A stretch of DNA of 32,087 bases, from positions 1 to 32,087 of the forward strand of contig DAIRDH010000040.1 of the NCBI GenBank assembly GCA_036796255.1, given 5' to 3'. Source of the DNA: T3Sed10-241 sp036796255 (GTDB taxonomy: Bacteria; Bacteroidota; Bacteroidia; Flavobacteriales_D; Cryomorphaceae). The position numbers and the translations under genes were made by a program. Below the pieces are notes generated by a model. The model did no database searches. It worked only from the letters and a program-made list of their open reading frames with translations, and had not been told where the DNA came from. Below, in pieces: positions 1 to 8,726 of this stretch; position 1 is the first letter of the stretch; each line of letters begins with the position of its first letter.

Positions 1-25
1 TTTCAATTGTGAGAAAGTCTTTGGC

Positions 26-475
26 TTAGTTGGCCATCGGAGCGCCGTCCATTTTCTTCACAGGCATATCTTCAGCGCTTTCAGATGCGAGTACATTTCC
101 TTTGATGCGCACCACCTTGTTGGGCTCGTTGGTGGCATTGGAAGTGATGGTCACTGACTTGTTGATCGCACCTACACGCTTGGTGTCGTAACGTACAGTC
201 ATCGCTGCAGTAGCACCTGGCATGATAGGCTCCTTAGGCCACTCGGGCACAGTGCAACCGCATGAACCTTTGGCGCGGGAGATGATCAATGGCTCGCTAC
301 CGGTATTGGTGATGGTAAATTCGCAAGCACCGTTGGCGCCTTGCTTAATGGTACCGTAGTCATGTACTTCTTTGTCAACTGAGAGGGCCGGGCCGCCTGA
401 GAGGGCTTTTTCCTGCGCCATACCGCTAAAAGCAGCGAAAAGTACTACGGCAAATGAGAGAATGAAATTTTTCAT
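26..475 (-). CDS. DUF1573 domain secreted protein
   Basis: A 149-residue protein with a clear Sec signal peptide (residues 1 to about 20, hydrophobic core ILSFAVVLFAAFSG followed by MAQ). The rest is one DUF1573 domain, an immunoglobulin-like beta-sandwich (ASH/MSP-like) common in Bacteroidota exported proteins. Diagnostic elements are the 'DYGTIKQG' strand, the 'FTITNTGSEPLII' strand and the central 'GSCGCTVPEWPKEPI' segment with its two close cysteines. The start is the ATG that gives a complete signal peptide. It lies on the same strand as ddl, 106 bp downstream of it, so it may have its own promoter. The molecular role of DUF1573 proteins is not established; the domain call is firm and the location (periplasm or cell surface) is inferred from the signal peptide. 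Confidence 0.9.
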   Translation of the reverse strand: MKNFILSFAVVLFAAFSGMAQEKALSGGPALSVDKEVHDYGTIKQGANGACEFTITNTGSEPLIISRAKGSCGCTVPEWPKEPIMPGATAAMTVRYDTKRVGAINKSVTITSNATNEPNKVVRIKGNVLASESAEDMPVKKMDGAPMAN

Positions 476-581
476 GTTTGCTGGTTTTCGATTTTATACT
501 GTGAAAGTACCACGAATGATCTCCAGACCCGGGGACATTAACAAAAGTTTAACGGATAGGGCAACTGCAATTTGCGCTGTT

Positions 582-1547
582 CTAGCCCTCAATGATTCTT
601 GTGATCAACTCCTTCTTATCAATACCCACAACCGCGGCTTGTTGCGGCACAATGCTGAAAGCCGTCATGCCCGGCACCGTATTGATCTCAATGGGCCGGA
701 AGCGGCCCGGCTCGTATTTGTAATCGATGCGCACCACGCCTTTGCAGTCGAACGCGCGGGCTATACGCACAGATATTTCCTGGCATTTCAGATAGTCTTC
801 TTTGGGAAGGTCGGCAGGGGTGATTTCCTCGGTTTGGTCGTAATTGTACTTGGCAGCGAAGTCGAAGAATTCTTTTTTCGTTGAGATCTCTGTGATGGCC
901 AGCGCTTCATAGCTGCCTCCAGTACACAATACCCCGCAGGTCACCTCACGGCCGCCCATAAATTCCTCCACAATCACATCATTGCCTTTGCTGAAAGCCA
1001 GTTCAAGTGCCGCCGGAATTTCTTCCAGCGTTTTCACTTTTGATACGCCAAGACTCGAGCCGCCTTCATTGGGCTTTACAAACATGGGCAGCCCCAATTC
1101 GTCGAGCAGTGATTGGGCATTTGCCTCGGCAAGCTTGTGAATGACCACGCCTTTGGCCGCGTCAAAACCGAGGTGGCGAAGCAAGCGGGTGGTGTACACT
1201 TTGTTAAAAGTAAGGCTGGTATTGAGCACGGAGCCCGTGGTGTAAGCCATACCGATCATGTCGAAATAGCCCTGCAGCTTGCCATCTTCGCCAGGCGTGC
1301 CGTGTATCATGATGAGGCATTTGTCGGGCTTGTAGTTGTGCCCGCCTTCATCATAGCTGAAGTCATTGCGGTCTATATCCGCATGGCCTTCAGCGGTGTG
1401 GGCATACCAGCGCATGGGCTCAATGCTCACCAATACGGGTGTATAGCGCTCGCGGTCAATGTGCTCCATCACCATGGCCGCACTTTTGAGTGATACTTCT
1501 GATTCGCCGGAGTAGCCTCCGCAAATGACTGCAACGCGTTTGCCCAT
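582..1547 (-). CDS. ddl: D-alanine--D-alanine ligase
   Basis: ATP-grasp ligase joining two D-alanines into the dipeptide used for peptidoglycan precursor synthesis in the cytoplasm. The 321-residue product has the family's N-terminal 'CGGYSGESEVSLKSA' motif, 'IHGTPGEDGKLQGYFD', the ATP-grasp strands 'FVKPNEGGSSLGV' and 'VIVEEFMGGREVTCGVL', and the C-terminal Mg/substrate motif 'RPIEINTVPGMTAFSIVP'. The frame stays open to 1664, but I place the start at the ATG at 1545-1547. Translation from there begins directly with the conserved MGKRVAVICGG strand, the length is normal for Ddl, and a TAATTTTG promoter box lies just upstream at 1572-1579. The gene is head to head with the PASTA-protein operon. 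Identification is secure. Confidence 0.96.
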   Translation of the reverse strand: MGKRVAVICGGYSGESEVSLKSAAMVMEHIDRERYTPVLVSIEPMRWYAHTAEGHADIDRNDFSYDEGGHNYKPDKCLIMIHGTPGEDGKLQGYFDMIGMAYTTGSVLNTSLTFNKVYTTRLLRHLGFDAAKGVVIHKLAEANAQSLLDELGLPMFVKPNEGGSSLGVSKVKTLEEIPAALELAFSKGNDVIVEEFMGGREVTCGVLCTGGSYEALAITEISTKKEFFDFAAKYNYDQTEEITPADLPKEDYLKCQEISVRIARAFDCKGVVRIDYKYEPGRFRPIEINTVPGMTAFSIVPQQAAVVGIDKKELITRIIEG

Positions 1548-1571
1548 GTGTGAAAAGGATTTTTGAGAAAC

Positions 1572-1579
1572 CAAAATTA
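1572..1579 (-). promoter_or_regulatory. Probable ddl promoter -7 box
   Basis: On the minus strand this reads TAATTTTG, an exact match to the Bacteroidota -7 consensus TAnnTTTG. It lies 25 bp before the ddl ATG, so the leader would be short. The -33 element is poor (no TTG at 19-21 bp), so this is a partial match. Confidence 0.45.
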
Positions 1580-1682
1580 TCGCATCGCAGCCCTCAAATG
1601 AAACAGCGTAGATTGAAGTATGAACAAATTTTTCTAACAACCACAATGCACTATCTTTCTGCAATTCCCGTTTTCAATTACG

Positions 1683-1714
1683 TTGACCGCTTTGCCCTGT
1701 GAATACTATCTTTG
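1683..1714 (+). promoter_or_regulatory. Bacteroidota-type promoter of the PASTA operon
   Basis: TTG at 1683-1685 is followed after 21 bp by TATCTTTG at 1707-1714. This fits the -33 TTTG/TTG and -7 TAnnTTTG arrangement with 19-21 bp spacing known for the primary sigma factor of this phylum. Transcription would start near 1718-1722. This rules out the first in-frame start-like codon at 1683, because that codon is the -33 box itself. Confidence 0.7.
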
Positions 1715-1745
1715 CCAGCACCTGGATTTAAAAGCACCAATCAAA

Positions 1746-2576
1746 TTGAATACCTTCAGAACACTCAGCAGTAAAAGACTTTGGCTCAATCTAGCGCTTA
1801 TAGGATTATTGCTACTCGCCCTTGTTTTTGGCGTACTTTTTTGGCTAAGCAGCTATACCCTTCACGGCGAGTCGGTCGGTGTGCCCGACCTGCGCGGCTC
1901 CAATTATGCAAGTCTCGACGAAGTGCTCTACTCTGCCGAGCTTACCTACGAAGTTACAGACAGCATTTATAGCGACGAGTATCCACGCGGCGCTGTGGTG
2001 CATCAAAATCCATCGCCCGGCCACCGCGTAAAGGAGGGACGTACCATTTACCTTACGGTAAATAGTTTGCTGCCCGAGATGGTGTCCATGCCCGACCTTA
2101 AAGGCAAGTCGCGCCGTATCGCCATCCCCATTTTGGAAATTTCCGGTTTAGAACTCGAAAACCTCACTTATAAACCCGATGATACTTGTACAGATTGTGT
2201 ACTCGACCAGTTGTTTCAAGGCAAGCCAATCGCTGCCGGCACGCAAATTCGCAAAGGCGAAAAGGTGACCCTGGTCCTTGGGCAGCGCTCCAATGAACTC
2301 ACCAAGGTGCCCAGAATGCTGGGCCTCAATTATGAAGATGCATACAGCTTGCTCAACGCCTATTCGCTCAACATGGGCCAGATTCTGAGCTGCGAAGGCT
2401 GCCTTAGTGCCGAGGATACCGCAAAGGCTTTTGTCATCAATCAGTTTCCTGCATCCCACGAGGAAACCACGCTCGGCTCATTCGTTGATTTGATGCTCAG
2501 CCTCGATGCTGACAAGGCCGCTGTTTTTGCAAACGACACCATTCCAACCGACTATGAAACACAACAGGATTTTTAG
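1746..2576 (+). CDS. Membrane-anchored triple PASTA-domain protein
   Basis: A 276-residue protein with a short basic cytoplasmic tail, one transmembrane helix (about residues 12-34) and three extracytoplasmic PASTA domains (about 44-107, 112-180 and 186-254). Typical PASTA motifs are 'VPDLRGSNYASLDEVL', 'QNPSPGHRVKEGRTIYLTV', 'MPDLKGKSRRIAI' and 'VPRMLGLNYEDAYSLL'. PASTA domains bind peptidoglycan or its fragments; here no kinase or transpeptidase domain is attached. I set the start at TTG 1746 because the promoter box ends at 1714 and no ATG precedes the membrane helix. PASTA 2 and PASTA 3 each carry a CxxC (C148/C151 and C216/C219) at similar positions, absent from PASTA 1. It is the first gene of an operon overlapping the next by 23 bp, and is divergent from ddl, which fits a cell-wall role. 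Confidence 0.85.
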   Translation: MNTFRTLSSKRLWLNLALIGLLLLALVFGVLFWLSSYTLHGESVGVPDLRGSNYASLDEVLYSAELTYEVTDSIYSDEYPRGAVVHQNPSPGHRVKEGRTIYLTVNSLLPEMVSMPDLKGKSRRIAIPILEISGLELENLTYKPDDTCTDCVLDQLFQGKPIAAGTQIRKGEKVTLVLGQRSNELTKVPRMLGLNYEDAYSLLNAYSLNMGQILSCEGCLSAEDTAKAFVINQFPASHEETTLGSFVDLMLSLDADKAAVFANDTIPTDYETQQDF

Positions 2577-4467
2577 TTTTGGCCTCATCTTACTGTGCTT
2601 TGCCTTTTCGGCAAATGGCCAGGAGGTTGCCGGACCCATTTACATCAACACTGCACTTCATACCGAAGCCAACAGGGATATGCTCAGGGCACGTATAGGC
2701 TCAGCCGAAATGAAAAGTGCCAGTGCCATTGAGTTGCCCTTCATTGATGACTTCAGCAGCGACCGTTTTCCTGGCAATCCCGAAGGGCTGGAACCACTTT
2801 GGACGGGCCGACAGGCCACGCGCAATACGAGCATGGGGGTCAATGCACCCACCATTGGCGTGGTCACTTTTGACGGTGCCGACGAAGTGGGTTATCCCTA
2901 CAGTTGGTCTACGGGTGGCGGCCTTGCGGATACCTTAACCTCAGTAGCCATTGATCTCGACGGCAATGCTGCCGACCAGATTGGCATCAGCTTTTACTAC
3001 CAGCCTCAAGGCAGGGGAGTTTTTCCACCATCTCCGGGAGGCTTTTCTCCCGGCGACAGTCTGTTTTTGGAGTTTTACGCCCCTGAACTCGATCAGTGGT
3101 TTTGGGTATGGTCTACCATAGACATTACCCAGCCGGAAGCTTTCACCTTTGTTCACATCCCCATTACACAGCCACGATTTCTCAAAACAGGGTTTCGCTT
3201 TCGCTTCCGCAACCGCGCCAGTTTACAGGGCCTTTTCAGCCCATGGAACATCGATTATGTACGCGTGGACAGGAACAACATCAATGCTACTCCTGAGGTA
3301 GATGATGTCGCTTTTACCGAACATGCTTTCACGCTGTTCGAAGATTATACCCAGATTCCGCGATCACATTTCGTACTGCTCGAGAACAAAGCCAGCTTCA
3401 TGCGGGATGACATCACCCTTGAGATTAGAAACCTGAGCGGAATCAACAGGACCCTCATTGGAAATGAACTCAGAATTTTGGATGACAACATTCCGCTGGC
3501 CTCTTTCCCAAACAGCAATAGCCCGGCAATTTCCGCCGGGAGCACACTCGATTATACCCACAGCGTGGGACTCCAGCCAAATGGCTTTGTTTACGACATT
3601 CCCGGTGGCACGGGACCACTCACACTGGATGTGGAAGTGATTCATACTGTCGCCGACCTCGCCGCAACAGCGAGCAATGATACCATGCGTTTTGAGCAGG
3701 AATTTTTCACCCAGTATGCCTACGATGACGGCAGCGCCGAGTGGAGCTGGTCCATTCCGGGCGTGGGGTCAGAGGCTGCGATGCGCTACACCACCTTCGT
3801 GCAAGACACACTCTTTGCCGTAGAGATTTTTACCATTCCCATGTCCTTTGATTTTGAAAACACCATCATGACCGTGAAGGTGTGGACCGATACAGGTAAT
3901 GGACCTGGCGAGGTGCTGGGCGAGTCACTGAAGCAAGTGTCATATGGCAGAGATGATTACCAGCAGCGTATTGTGTATACCTTTGAGGAGCCCGTTGTGG
4001 TAAATGCGGGCAGTTTTTTTGTGGGATACCAGGCATCTAATCAAGATGAAACGGGTATCAGTATCGGCCTGGATCGAAACACCAATAACAATCCAAGCAC
4101 TTTGTGGTTCAAGGGAAGCAACCTGGTATGGACCCAATCGGGCATAGAAGGCACCACCATGATCAGGCCCATGTTTACCAGCCCCGGCTGGGAAACCATT
4201 GTGGTGAACACCGACACCCGCCGTGACCTGGCCTCCGCGATTGCCCTCTATCCCAATCCTGCACGCGATTACTTTGTGCTCGATTTGCCGGAAGGCTTAA
4301 GCTCAACAATGAGCCTGTACGATATCAGCGGTAGATTGGTGAAGCAGGAGCTGGTAAATGCAGGTGAACAAATAAGCACTTACGGATTGCAGGATGGCCT
4401 TTACATCGTGCAGGTGAGGCTGCCCGGAGCAGAGGTGTTCTCCAAAAAACTAGTGGTACAGCATTGA
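2554..4467 (+). CDS. Secreted protein with type IX secretion (type A) sorting domain
   Basis: A 637-residue exported protein. The ATG at 2554 gives a signal peptide (MKHNRIFSFG then a hydrophobic stretch ending SANGQ) and overlaps the PASTA gene by 23 bp. The C-terminal ~80 residues are a typical type A T9SS sorting domain: 'IALYPNPARDYFVLDLP', 'MSLYDISGRLVKQ', 'GLQDGLYIVQV' and the terminal 'KKLVVQH'. The central region is rich in beta-strand and aromatic residues with no catalytic motif I can name. It would cross the outer membrane by the type IX system, whose own genes are not in this window. The location between a PASTA gene and rluD suggests co-transcription, but its function is unknown. 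Confidence 0.85.
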   Translation: MKHNRIFSFGLILLCFAFSANGQEVAGPIYINTALHTEANRDMLRARIGSAEMKSASAIELPFIDDFSSDRFPGNPEGLEPLWTGRQATRNTSMGVNAPTIGVVTFDGADEVGYPYSWSTGGGLADTLTSVAIDLDGNAADQIGISFYYQPQGRGVFPPSPGGFSPGDSLFLEFYAPELDQWFWVWSTIDITQPEAFTFVHIPITQPRFLKTGFRFRFRNRASLQGLFSPWNIDYVRVDRNNINATPEVDDVAFTEHAFTLFEDYTQIPRSHFVLLENKASFMRDDITLEIRNLSGINRTLIGNELRILDDNIPLASFPNSNSPAISAGSTLDYTHSVGLQPNGFVYDIPGGTGPLTLDVEVIHTVADLAATASNDTMRFEQEFFTQYAYDDGSAEWSWSIPGVGSEAAMRYTTFVQDTLFAVEIFTIPMSFDFENTIMTVKVWTDTGNGPGEVLGESLKQVSYGRDDYQQRIVYTFEEPVVVNAGSFFVGYQASNQDETGISIGLDRNTNNNPSTLWFKGSNLVWTQSGIEGTTMIRPMFTSPGWETIVVNTDTRRDLASAIALYPNPARDYFVLDLPEGLSSTMSLYDISGRLVKQELVNAGEQISTYGLQDGLYIVQVRLPGAEVFSKKLVVQH

Positions 4468-4468
4468 T

Positions 4469-5503
4469 ATGAGCGAAGCAGAAGATCCCGAAGAGGAAGA
4501 CCAGGAACTTTACGAGCATTACCGCATTGCCGCCGACAAGGGACAGGAATTGCTGCGCATTGACAAGTTCCTGATGGACCGCATCCCAAACACCTCAAGA
4601 ACCAAGCTACAGCTCGCTGCAGTAAATGGAAACATCCGGGTGAACGGCGCCACAGTAAAAGCCAATTACAAAGTGAAGCCCGGCGATGATATTTCTATCG
4701 TGCTGCCATACCCTCAACGGGAAATTGAGCTCATTCCTCAGGATATTCCGCTGGACATTCTTTACGAAGACGAGCACATGGTGCTGCTCAACAAGGCAGC
4801 GGGCATGGTGGTACACCCGGGTTATGGCAACTACACCGGTACCCTGGTCAATGCGCTGGTGTACCACTTTCAAAACCTGCCCTCGGCGAGTGATGGATTG
4901 CCCAACAGGCCCGGACTTGTGCACCGCCTCGACAAGAACACCACGGGGGTGATGGTCATCGCCAAAACGGAACAGGCCCATACCCACCTCTCGCTTCAAT
5001 TTTTTGAACGCACCATCGACAGGCGCTACCTCGCTATGGCCTGGGGCGATATTGAAGCCGATGGTACGATCGAAGGACACATTGGTCGCTCATTGAAAAA
5101 CAGAAAAGTGATGACCGTATTTCCGGAAGGTGAATATGGCAAGCACGCCATCACGCATTATAAAATCCTTGAGCGCCTGGGCTATGTGACCCTTGTGGAG
5201 TGCAAGCTGGAAACAGGCCGCACCCACCAGATCCGTGCCCACATGCAGCACATCGGGCATCCGCTTTTCAACGATCCGGAATATGGCGGAGATGCCATCT
5301 TGAAAGGGACTTCCTTCTCCAAGTACAAGCAATTTGTACTCAACAATTTTGATTTGCTACCGCGACAAGCATTACACGCCCGCAAGCTTGAGCTCACGCA
5401 TCCCGCAACGGGCGAGCGCATGAATTTTGAGAGCCCCATGCCCGACGATATGGAAGCTGTGATGGCCCGCTGGCGCAATTACATCGCCACCCGACAGGAC
5501 TGA
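4469..5503 (+). CDS. rluD: RluA/RluD-family 23S rRNA pseudouridine synthase
   Basis: A 344-residue RNA modification enzyme converting uridine to pseudouridine. An acidic N-terminal tail (about 1-20) precedes an S4 RNA-binding domain (about 28-85, 'RIDKFLMDRIPNTSRTKLQ'). The catalytic domain holds 'VHRLDKNTTGVMVIAKT', with catalytic Asp155 in HRLD. Later family motifs are 'LETGRTHQIRAHMQHIGHP' and 'RQALHARKLELTHP'. Length and S4 domain fit RluD, which modifies helix 69 of 23S rRNA, but RluC-type specificity cannot be excluded from sequence alone. The ATG lies 1 bp after the stop of the preceding cargo gene, so it belongs to the PASTA operon. It converges with menE, with 18 bp between stops and no obvious terminator. 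Confidence 0.9.
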   Translation: MSEAEDPEEEDQELYEHYRIAADKGQELLRIDKFLMDRIPNTSRTKLQLAAVNGNIRVNGATVKANYKVKPGDDISIVLPYPQREIELIPQDIPLDILYEDEHMVLLNKAAGMVVHPGYGNYTGTLVNALVYHFQNLPSASDGLPNRPGLVHRLDKNTTGVMVIAKTEQAHTHLSLQFFERTIDRRYLAMAWGDIEADGTIEGHIGRSLKNRKVMTVFPEGEYGKHAITHYKILERLGYVTLVECKLETGRTHQIRAHMQHIGHPLFNDPEYGGDAILKGTSFSKYKQFVLNNFDLLPRQALHARKLELTHPATGERMNFESPMPDDMEAVMARWRNYIATRQD

Positions 5504-5521
5504 GCAAATAAAAAGACTGAA

Positions 5522-6631
5522 TTATAGTTTGCTGTTCTCCCCTTCGAGTGCGCGCCTCGCGGTATCTTCCCTGATGATTTTGCCGGTGGGCGTATAGAGA
5601 AACTCCGAGGCGGTGACCAGCCTTCGGGGTTGCCAAAAAGGCGTATCGCTCAGGGTGTGCTGCACTTCGCTGAGCAAATCTCTCGAAAGACTGCCCTCGG
5701 CTTCGATAAACAGCGCCACCTCTTCACCGAGCTTTTCATGCGGTATGCCCGCCACGAAGAAGGGAACGGGCACGAGGTGGGCGAGCTTCTTCTCAACCTG
5801 TTCGGGTATTACTTTCACGCCGCCGGAATTGATGAGGTGGTCATTGCGGCCCAGCCACACGAATCCTTTGCCTGAAGCCGAAACAATGTCGTTTGTATCG
5901 AGCCAGTTGCGGGTGATGGCCTTCCACTTCACGCGGAGCAGGCCATTTTTTCGGATTTTGATTTCCACTCCTTTCATAGGCTTGTACACCAAATCATCAT
6001 CGCCACTCAGGGAGGCGAGCGCGAAGTGAGAGAGCGTTTCGGTCATGCCAAAGCTGGCATAGCTTTTTACCCTGGCAAGTGCCAGGTCTTTGCGCAGGGC
6101 ATCGCTTACCTGGCCGCCGCCAATGAGCACGGCGCCTACCTGGCTCAGTTGCTTGGCGGAGTTCTCGACACATTTGGCAGCCTGGTAAGGCGTAAGCGGA
6201 ATGAAATCGTAAGGCCGGGCTTTTTTGTCAGTTTTGGCCGGTAGTGCTTCGAAGGGATTGCCTGTGGGGGCGATCACATCGAGGGAATATGCACCTGTGA
6301 TGGCCCGCACCACCATCATCTTGCCAGCGATGTAACGCATGGGCAGGGCCAGCAATGCAGTGCTCTTCTCGTTGAGTTCGAAAAATGCGTTGGTGGACTT
6401 CGCGCTTGCTTCAAAAGCCGTTTTCGGAAAATCCATCTTCTTTGGAATTCCTGTAGACCCAGAAGTTGAAACCTGAATTTTGTGGGTCCGGTCAAATACT
6501 TTTGCCGCAAAGGCAAACACCTCGCGCAAATAGGCAGGATGCTCCTCGCTCATGGCAGCAGCCGACAAGGATTCCTTTTTGTAGAATTTCCCGTTGAGGG
6601 TGATGCCCTCGTATGCTTTGAAAGGATTCAT
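5522..6631 (-). CDS. menE: o-succinylbenzoate--CoA ligase
   Basis: AMP-forming acyl-CoA synthetase, short at 369 residues, that activates o-succinylbenzoate with CoA in menaquinone synthesis. Visible core motifs are the P-loop 'VSTSGSTGIPKKM' (54-66), 'GMTETLSHFAL', the adenylate-binding 'DTNDIV', 'WLGRNDHLINSGGVKV' and, near the C-terminus, 'TPTGKIIRED' with the catalytic lysine at about 351. Both the large and small subdomains are therefore present despite the compact N-terminus. The assignment to MenE rather than another acyl-CoA ligase rests on context: its ATG overlaps the menC stop by 4 bp (ATGA), within a run of men genes. Last gene of the minus-strand cluster. Confidence 0.9.
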   Translation of the reverse strand: MNPFKAYEGITLNGKFYKKESLSAAAMSEEHPAYLREVFAFAAKVFDRTHKIQVSTSGSTGIPKKMDFPKTAFEASAKSTNAFFELNEKSTALLALPMRYIAGKMMVVRAITGAYSLDVIAPTGNPFEALPAKTDKKARPYDFIPLTPYQAAKCVENSAKQLSQVGAVLIGGGQVSDALRKDLALARVKSYASFGMTETLSHFALASLSGDDDLVYKPMKGVEIKIRKNGLLRVKWKAITRNWLDTNDIVSASGKGFVWLGRNDHLINSGGVKVIPEQVEKKLAHLVPVPFFVAGIPHEKLGEEVALFIEAEGSLSRDLLSEVQHTLSDTPFWQPRRLVTASEFLYTPTGKIIREDTARRALEGENSKL

Positions 6632-7668
6632 GGCAATGCTGAAAAGTTCCAGTCTTTGTGTGGACTATAACGCAGGCGGCCTTCGGAAATTTCCAAAGGG
6701 CTGTCAATATTGTTGCTGTAAAGTGCGCCGGTACCCAGGCCCTGGTGCTCCTTGTTGAGCCGCGTGTAAGTGTACTGCGCGATGGCATTGAGGCCCACGT
6801 TTGACTCAAGGGCTGAGGTGATCCACCAGGTGGCACCCTGTTGCTCAGCGCGGCTGATCCATTCATCGCTTACCGCAAAATTGCCCAGAAAGCTCGGCTT
6901 GAGCACAATGGCTTGCGGCCTGATGGTTTCCATCATCTCTCTGCGCGCTTCAGGTGTGAACAAGCCAATGAGTTCTTCATCCAGTGCAATGCGCAATGGG
7001 CTGCTGGCACAAAGCCCGGCCATGGCTTTCCATTGGCCAGCTTTGATGGGTTGCTCGATGCTGTGCAGGTGAAATTTCGCAAGGGATTCAAGCTTTCGGG
7101 GGGCTTCATTTGCTGAAAAAGCGCCATTGGCATCGACCCTGATTTCGATCACATCTGCGGGATATCTTTCGCGGATGTAGGCCAGCAGCCGGAGCTCTTC
7201 CGCAAAGTCGATGGCGCCAATTTTCAGTTTTACGCAATTAAATCCCTGAAGCAACTTCTCGTCAATTTGGCGCTGCATGTCTTGAGCGCTGCCCATCCAC
7301 ACCAGGCCATTGATGGAGATGGTATCGCTGCCTTTCGAGAAAGGAGAGGGGAAAATGATTCCGTCATGTCCATTCTTATAGTTGCGCTGCGCCATTTCGA
7401 GGCCCAGCGCAATGGAAGGCCATTCCTTGAGTTCCGGCAATTCCGCCTCACTGTTGATGCTTTCAACAACTTCCTCGAGCTTTGCCTCGTAGCCGGGCCT
7501 GTCGTCGGCGCTGAGGCCGGGAAGCATTCCGCACTCACCGATGGCGGTGAACCCCGTTGATTCATTTTGCAGCCGTATGAAATAGGCAGGCTTGTCCAGC
7601 AGCACCCCACGTGAAGTGCCAGCCGGTTTGTGAAATCGAAGTAGTTGCTTGGTCCAGGTCGCTTTCAC
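6628..7668 (-). CDS. menC: o-succinylbenzoate synthase
   Basis: Enolase-superfamily dehydratase (346 residues) converting SHCHC to o-succinylbenzoate. The catalytic frame is complete: the KxK base pair in 'CVKLKIG' (K147, K149), metal ligands Asp179 ('RVDANGAF'), Glu205 ('SIEQP') and Asp230 ('ALDEEL'), and the second lysine K257 in 'VLKPS'. The N-terminal capping domain ('TSRGVLLDKPAYFIRLQ') is also recognisable. The gene starts 1 bp after the menA stop and its stop overlaps the menE ATG, indicating tight translational coupling of menA-menC-menE. Identification is strong from residues and context together. Confidence 0.94.
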   Translation of the reverse strand: MKATWTKQLLRFHKPAGTSRGVLLDKPAYFIRLQNESTGFTAIGECGMLPGLSADDRPGYEAKLEEVVESINSEAELPELKEWPSIALGLEMAQRNYKNGHDGIIFPSPFSKGSDTISINGLVWMGSAQDMQRQIDEKLLQGFNCVKLKIGAIDFAEELRLLAYIRERYPADVIEIRVDANGAFSANEAPRKLESLAKFHLHSIEQPIKAGQWKAMAGLCASSPLRIALDEELIGLFTPEARREMMETIRPQAIVLKPSFLGNFAVSDEWISRAEQQGATWWITSALESNVGLNAIAQYTYTRLNKEHQGLGTGALYSNNIDSPLEISEGRLRYSPHKDWNFSALP

Positions 7669-7669
7669 T

Positions 7670-8572
7670 TCAGTAGATCAAACCTATGCCCATGGTAAGA
7701 GCGAAAAGCAGGGTGGCAAAAGCGAGTTTTTTCAACTCTGCATCCAAGTCTGACGACCGCGAGGAGCTCCACACCACACCAATGTTTTGAAAAAGAATGG
7801 GTGCAGTGAAGAGGTAGATAAACTGATACGGCGACTTGTAGTTGAGCACGGTATACAGCACGGCCGCTGCAAGGGCAAAAGAGATGAGCAAAGTGTGGTA
7901 TATCCGGGCTTTATCGATGCCCAAAATAACAGCAAGAGAGAACTTGCCATTCTCCTTGTCATTCTCAACGTCACGCATGTTATTGAGATTCAGTACGCCA
8001 GTGGCCAATAGCCCAATGGATATTGCCGGCAGCAATTCAGGCCAGTCAAAGCTACTGGTGTGCAGGTAATACGTGCCTGCAACTCCTGCAAGCCCGAAGA
8101 ATATGAAGACTGCAAGGTCGCCAAAGCCGGCATAGCCATAAGGATTTTTGCCAACCGTATATTTGATGGCAGCAGCGATGGACAGTATGCCGAGCACAAA
8201 GAACCCAAGTACAATCGGGAGGTCGAGATTCTCGGAGGCGGTGAGCAGCAACCAAATGCCTGACACCAAAGCCAGGACGGTAAACAGCACAATCGCATTG
8301 CGCATCTCAGTCGAGCTGATTTCACCAGACTGTACGCTGCGTTTGGGACCAAGGCGCTTGTCATTGTCCACACCGTGAGAGGAGTCACCGTAATCGTTGG
8401 CGAGGTTGCTTAGGATCTGGAGAAAAAGGGTGGTGATCAGTGCACCGAATAGTATGGGCATGCTGAATTGCCCCTTGTCAAAGGCCAGTAGACTTCCCAA
8501 AAGAACGCTTGACAGGGAAAGCGGGAGCGTGCGCAACCGAAAGGCTTTAACCCATGCTTCTATTTTCATCAT
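7670..8572 (-). CDS. menA: 1,4-dihydroxy-2-naphthoate polyprenyltransferase
   Basis: UbiA-family integral membrane prenyltransferase (300 residues) attaching the isoprenoid side chain to DHNA to give demethylmenaquinone. The first Asp-rich motif is 'NDYGDSSHGVD' at about 59-69 and the second is 'NNMRDVENDKENGK'. Several transmembrane helices are evident. The frame is open further upstream to 8671, but translation from there adds a polar stretch unlike the family. I start at one of the two adjacent ATGs (8572 or 8569), giving 'MMKIEAWVKAFRLRTLPLSL', the usual MenA beginning. It is the first gene of the menA-menC-menE part of the cluster and is divergent from the inserted plus-strand gene. Confidence 0.93.
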   Translation of the reverse strand: MMKIEAWVKAFRLRTLPLSLSSVLLGSLLAFDKGQFSMPILFGALITTLFLQILSNLANDYGDSSHGVDNDKRLGPKRSVQSGEISSTEMRNAIVLFTVLALVSGIWLLLTASENLDLPIVLGFFVLGILSIAAAIKYTVGKNPYGYAGFGDLAVFIFFGLAGVAGTYYLHTSSFDWPELLPAISIGLLATGVLNLNNMRDVENDKENGKFSLAVILGIDKARIYHTLLISFALAAAVLYTVLNYKSPYQFIYLFTAPILFQNIGVVWSSSRSSDLDAELKKLAFATLLFALTMGIGLIY

Positions 8573-8726
8573 TTCAGTACAAAGTACGTAAGAAATGCCC
8601 AAACGTGGCAGGACATCTCGTGATTTTACTTCATCTTTTTCAACACCTGGCCTACGGGAAGGTTCCATCAAAATACGATTGTGGGAAACGTATGGATTTC
8701 ATCTCAAATCGGGCGTTTCTGAAATC

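Noticed and set aside
542..570. Possible DUF1573 promoter on the minus strand (AACTTTTG with a TTG 18 bp upstream)
   Set aside because: The -7 box lacks the initial T of TAnnTTTG and the spacing is short; too weak to list.
372..884. Plus-strand 170-codon open frame across the DUF1573 and ddl genes
   Set aside because: Antisense shadow of two well-supported genes; composition is not protein-like and it spans their intergenic gap.
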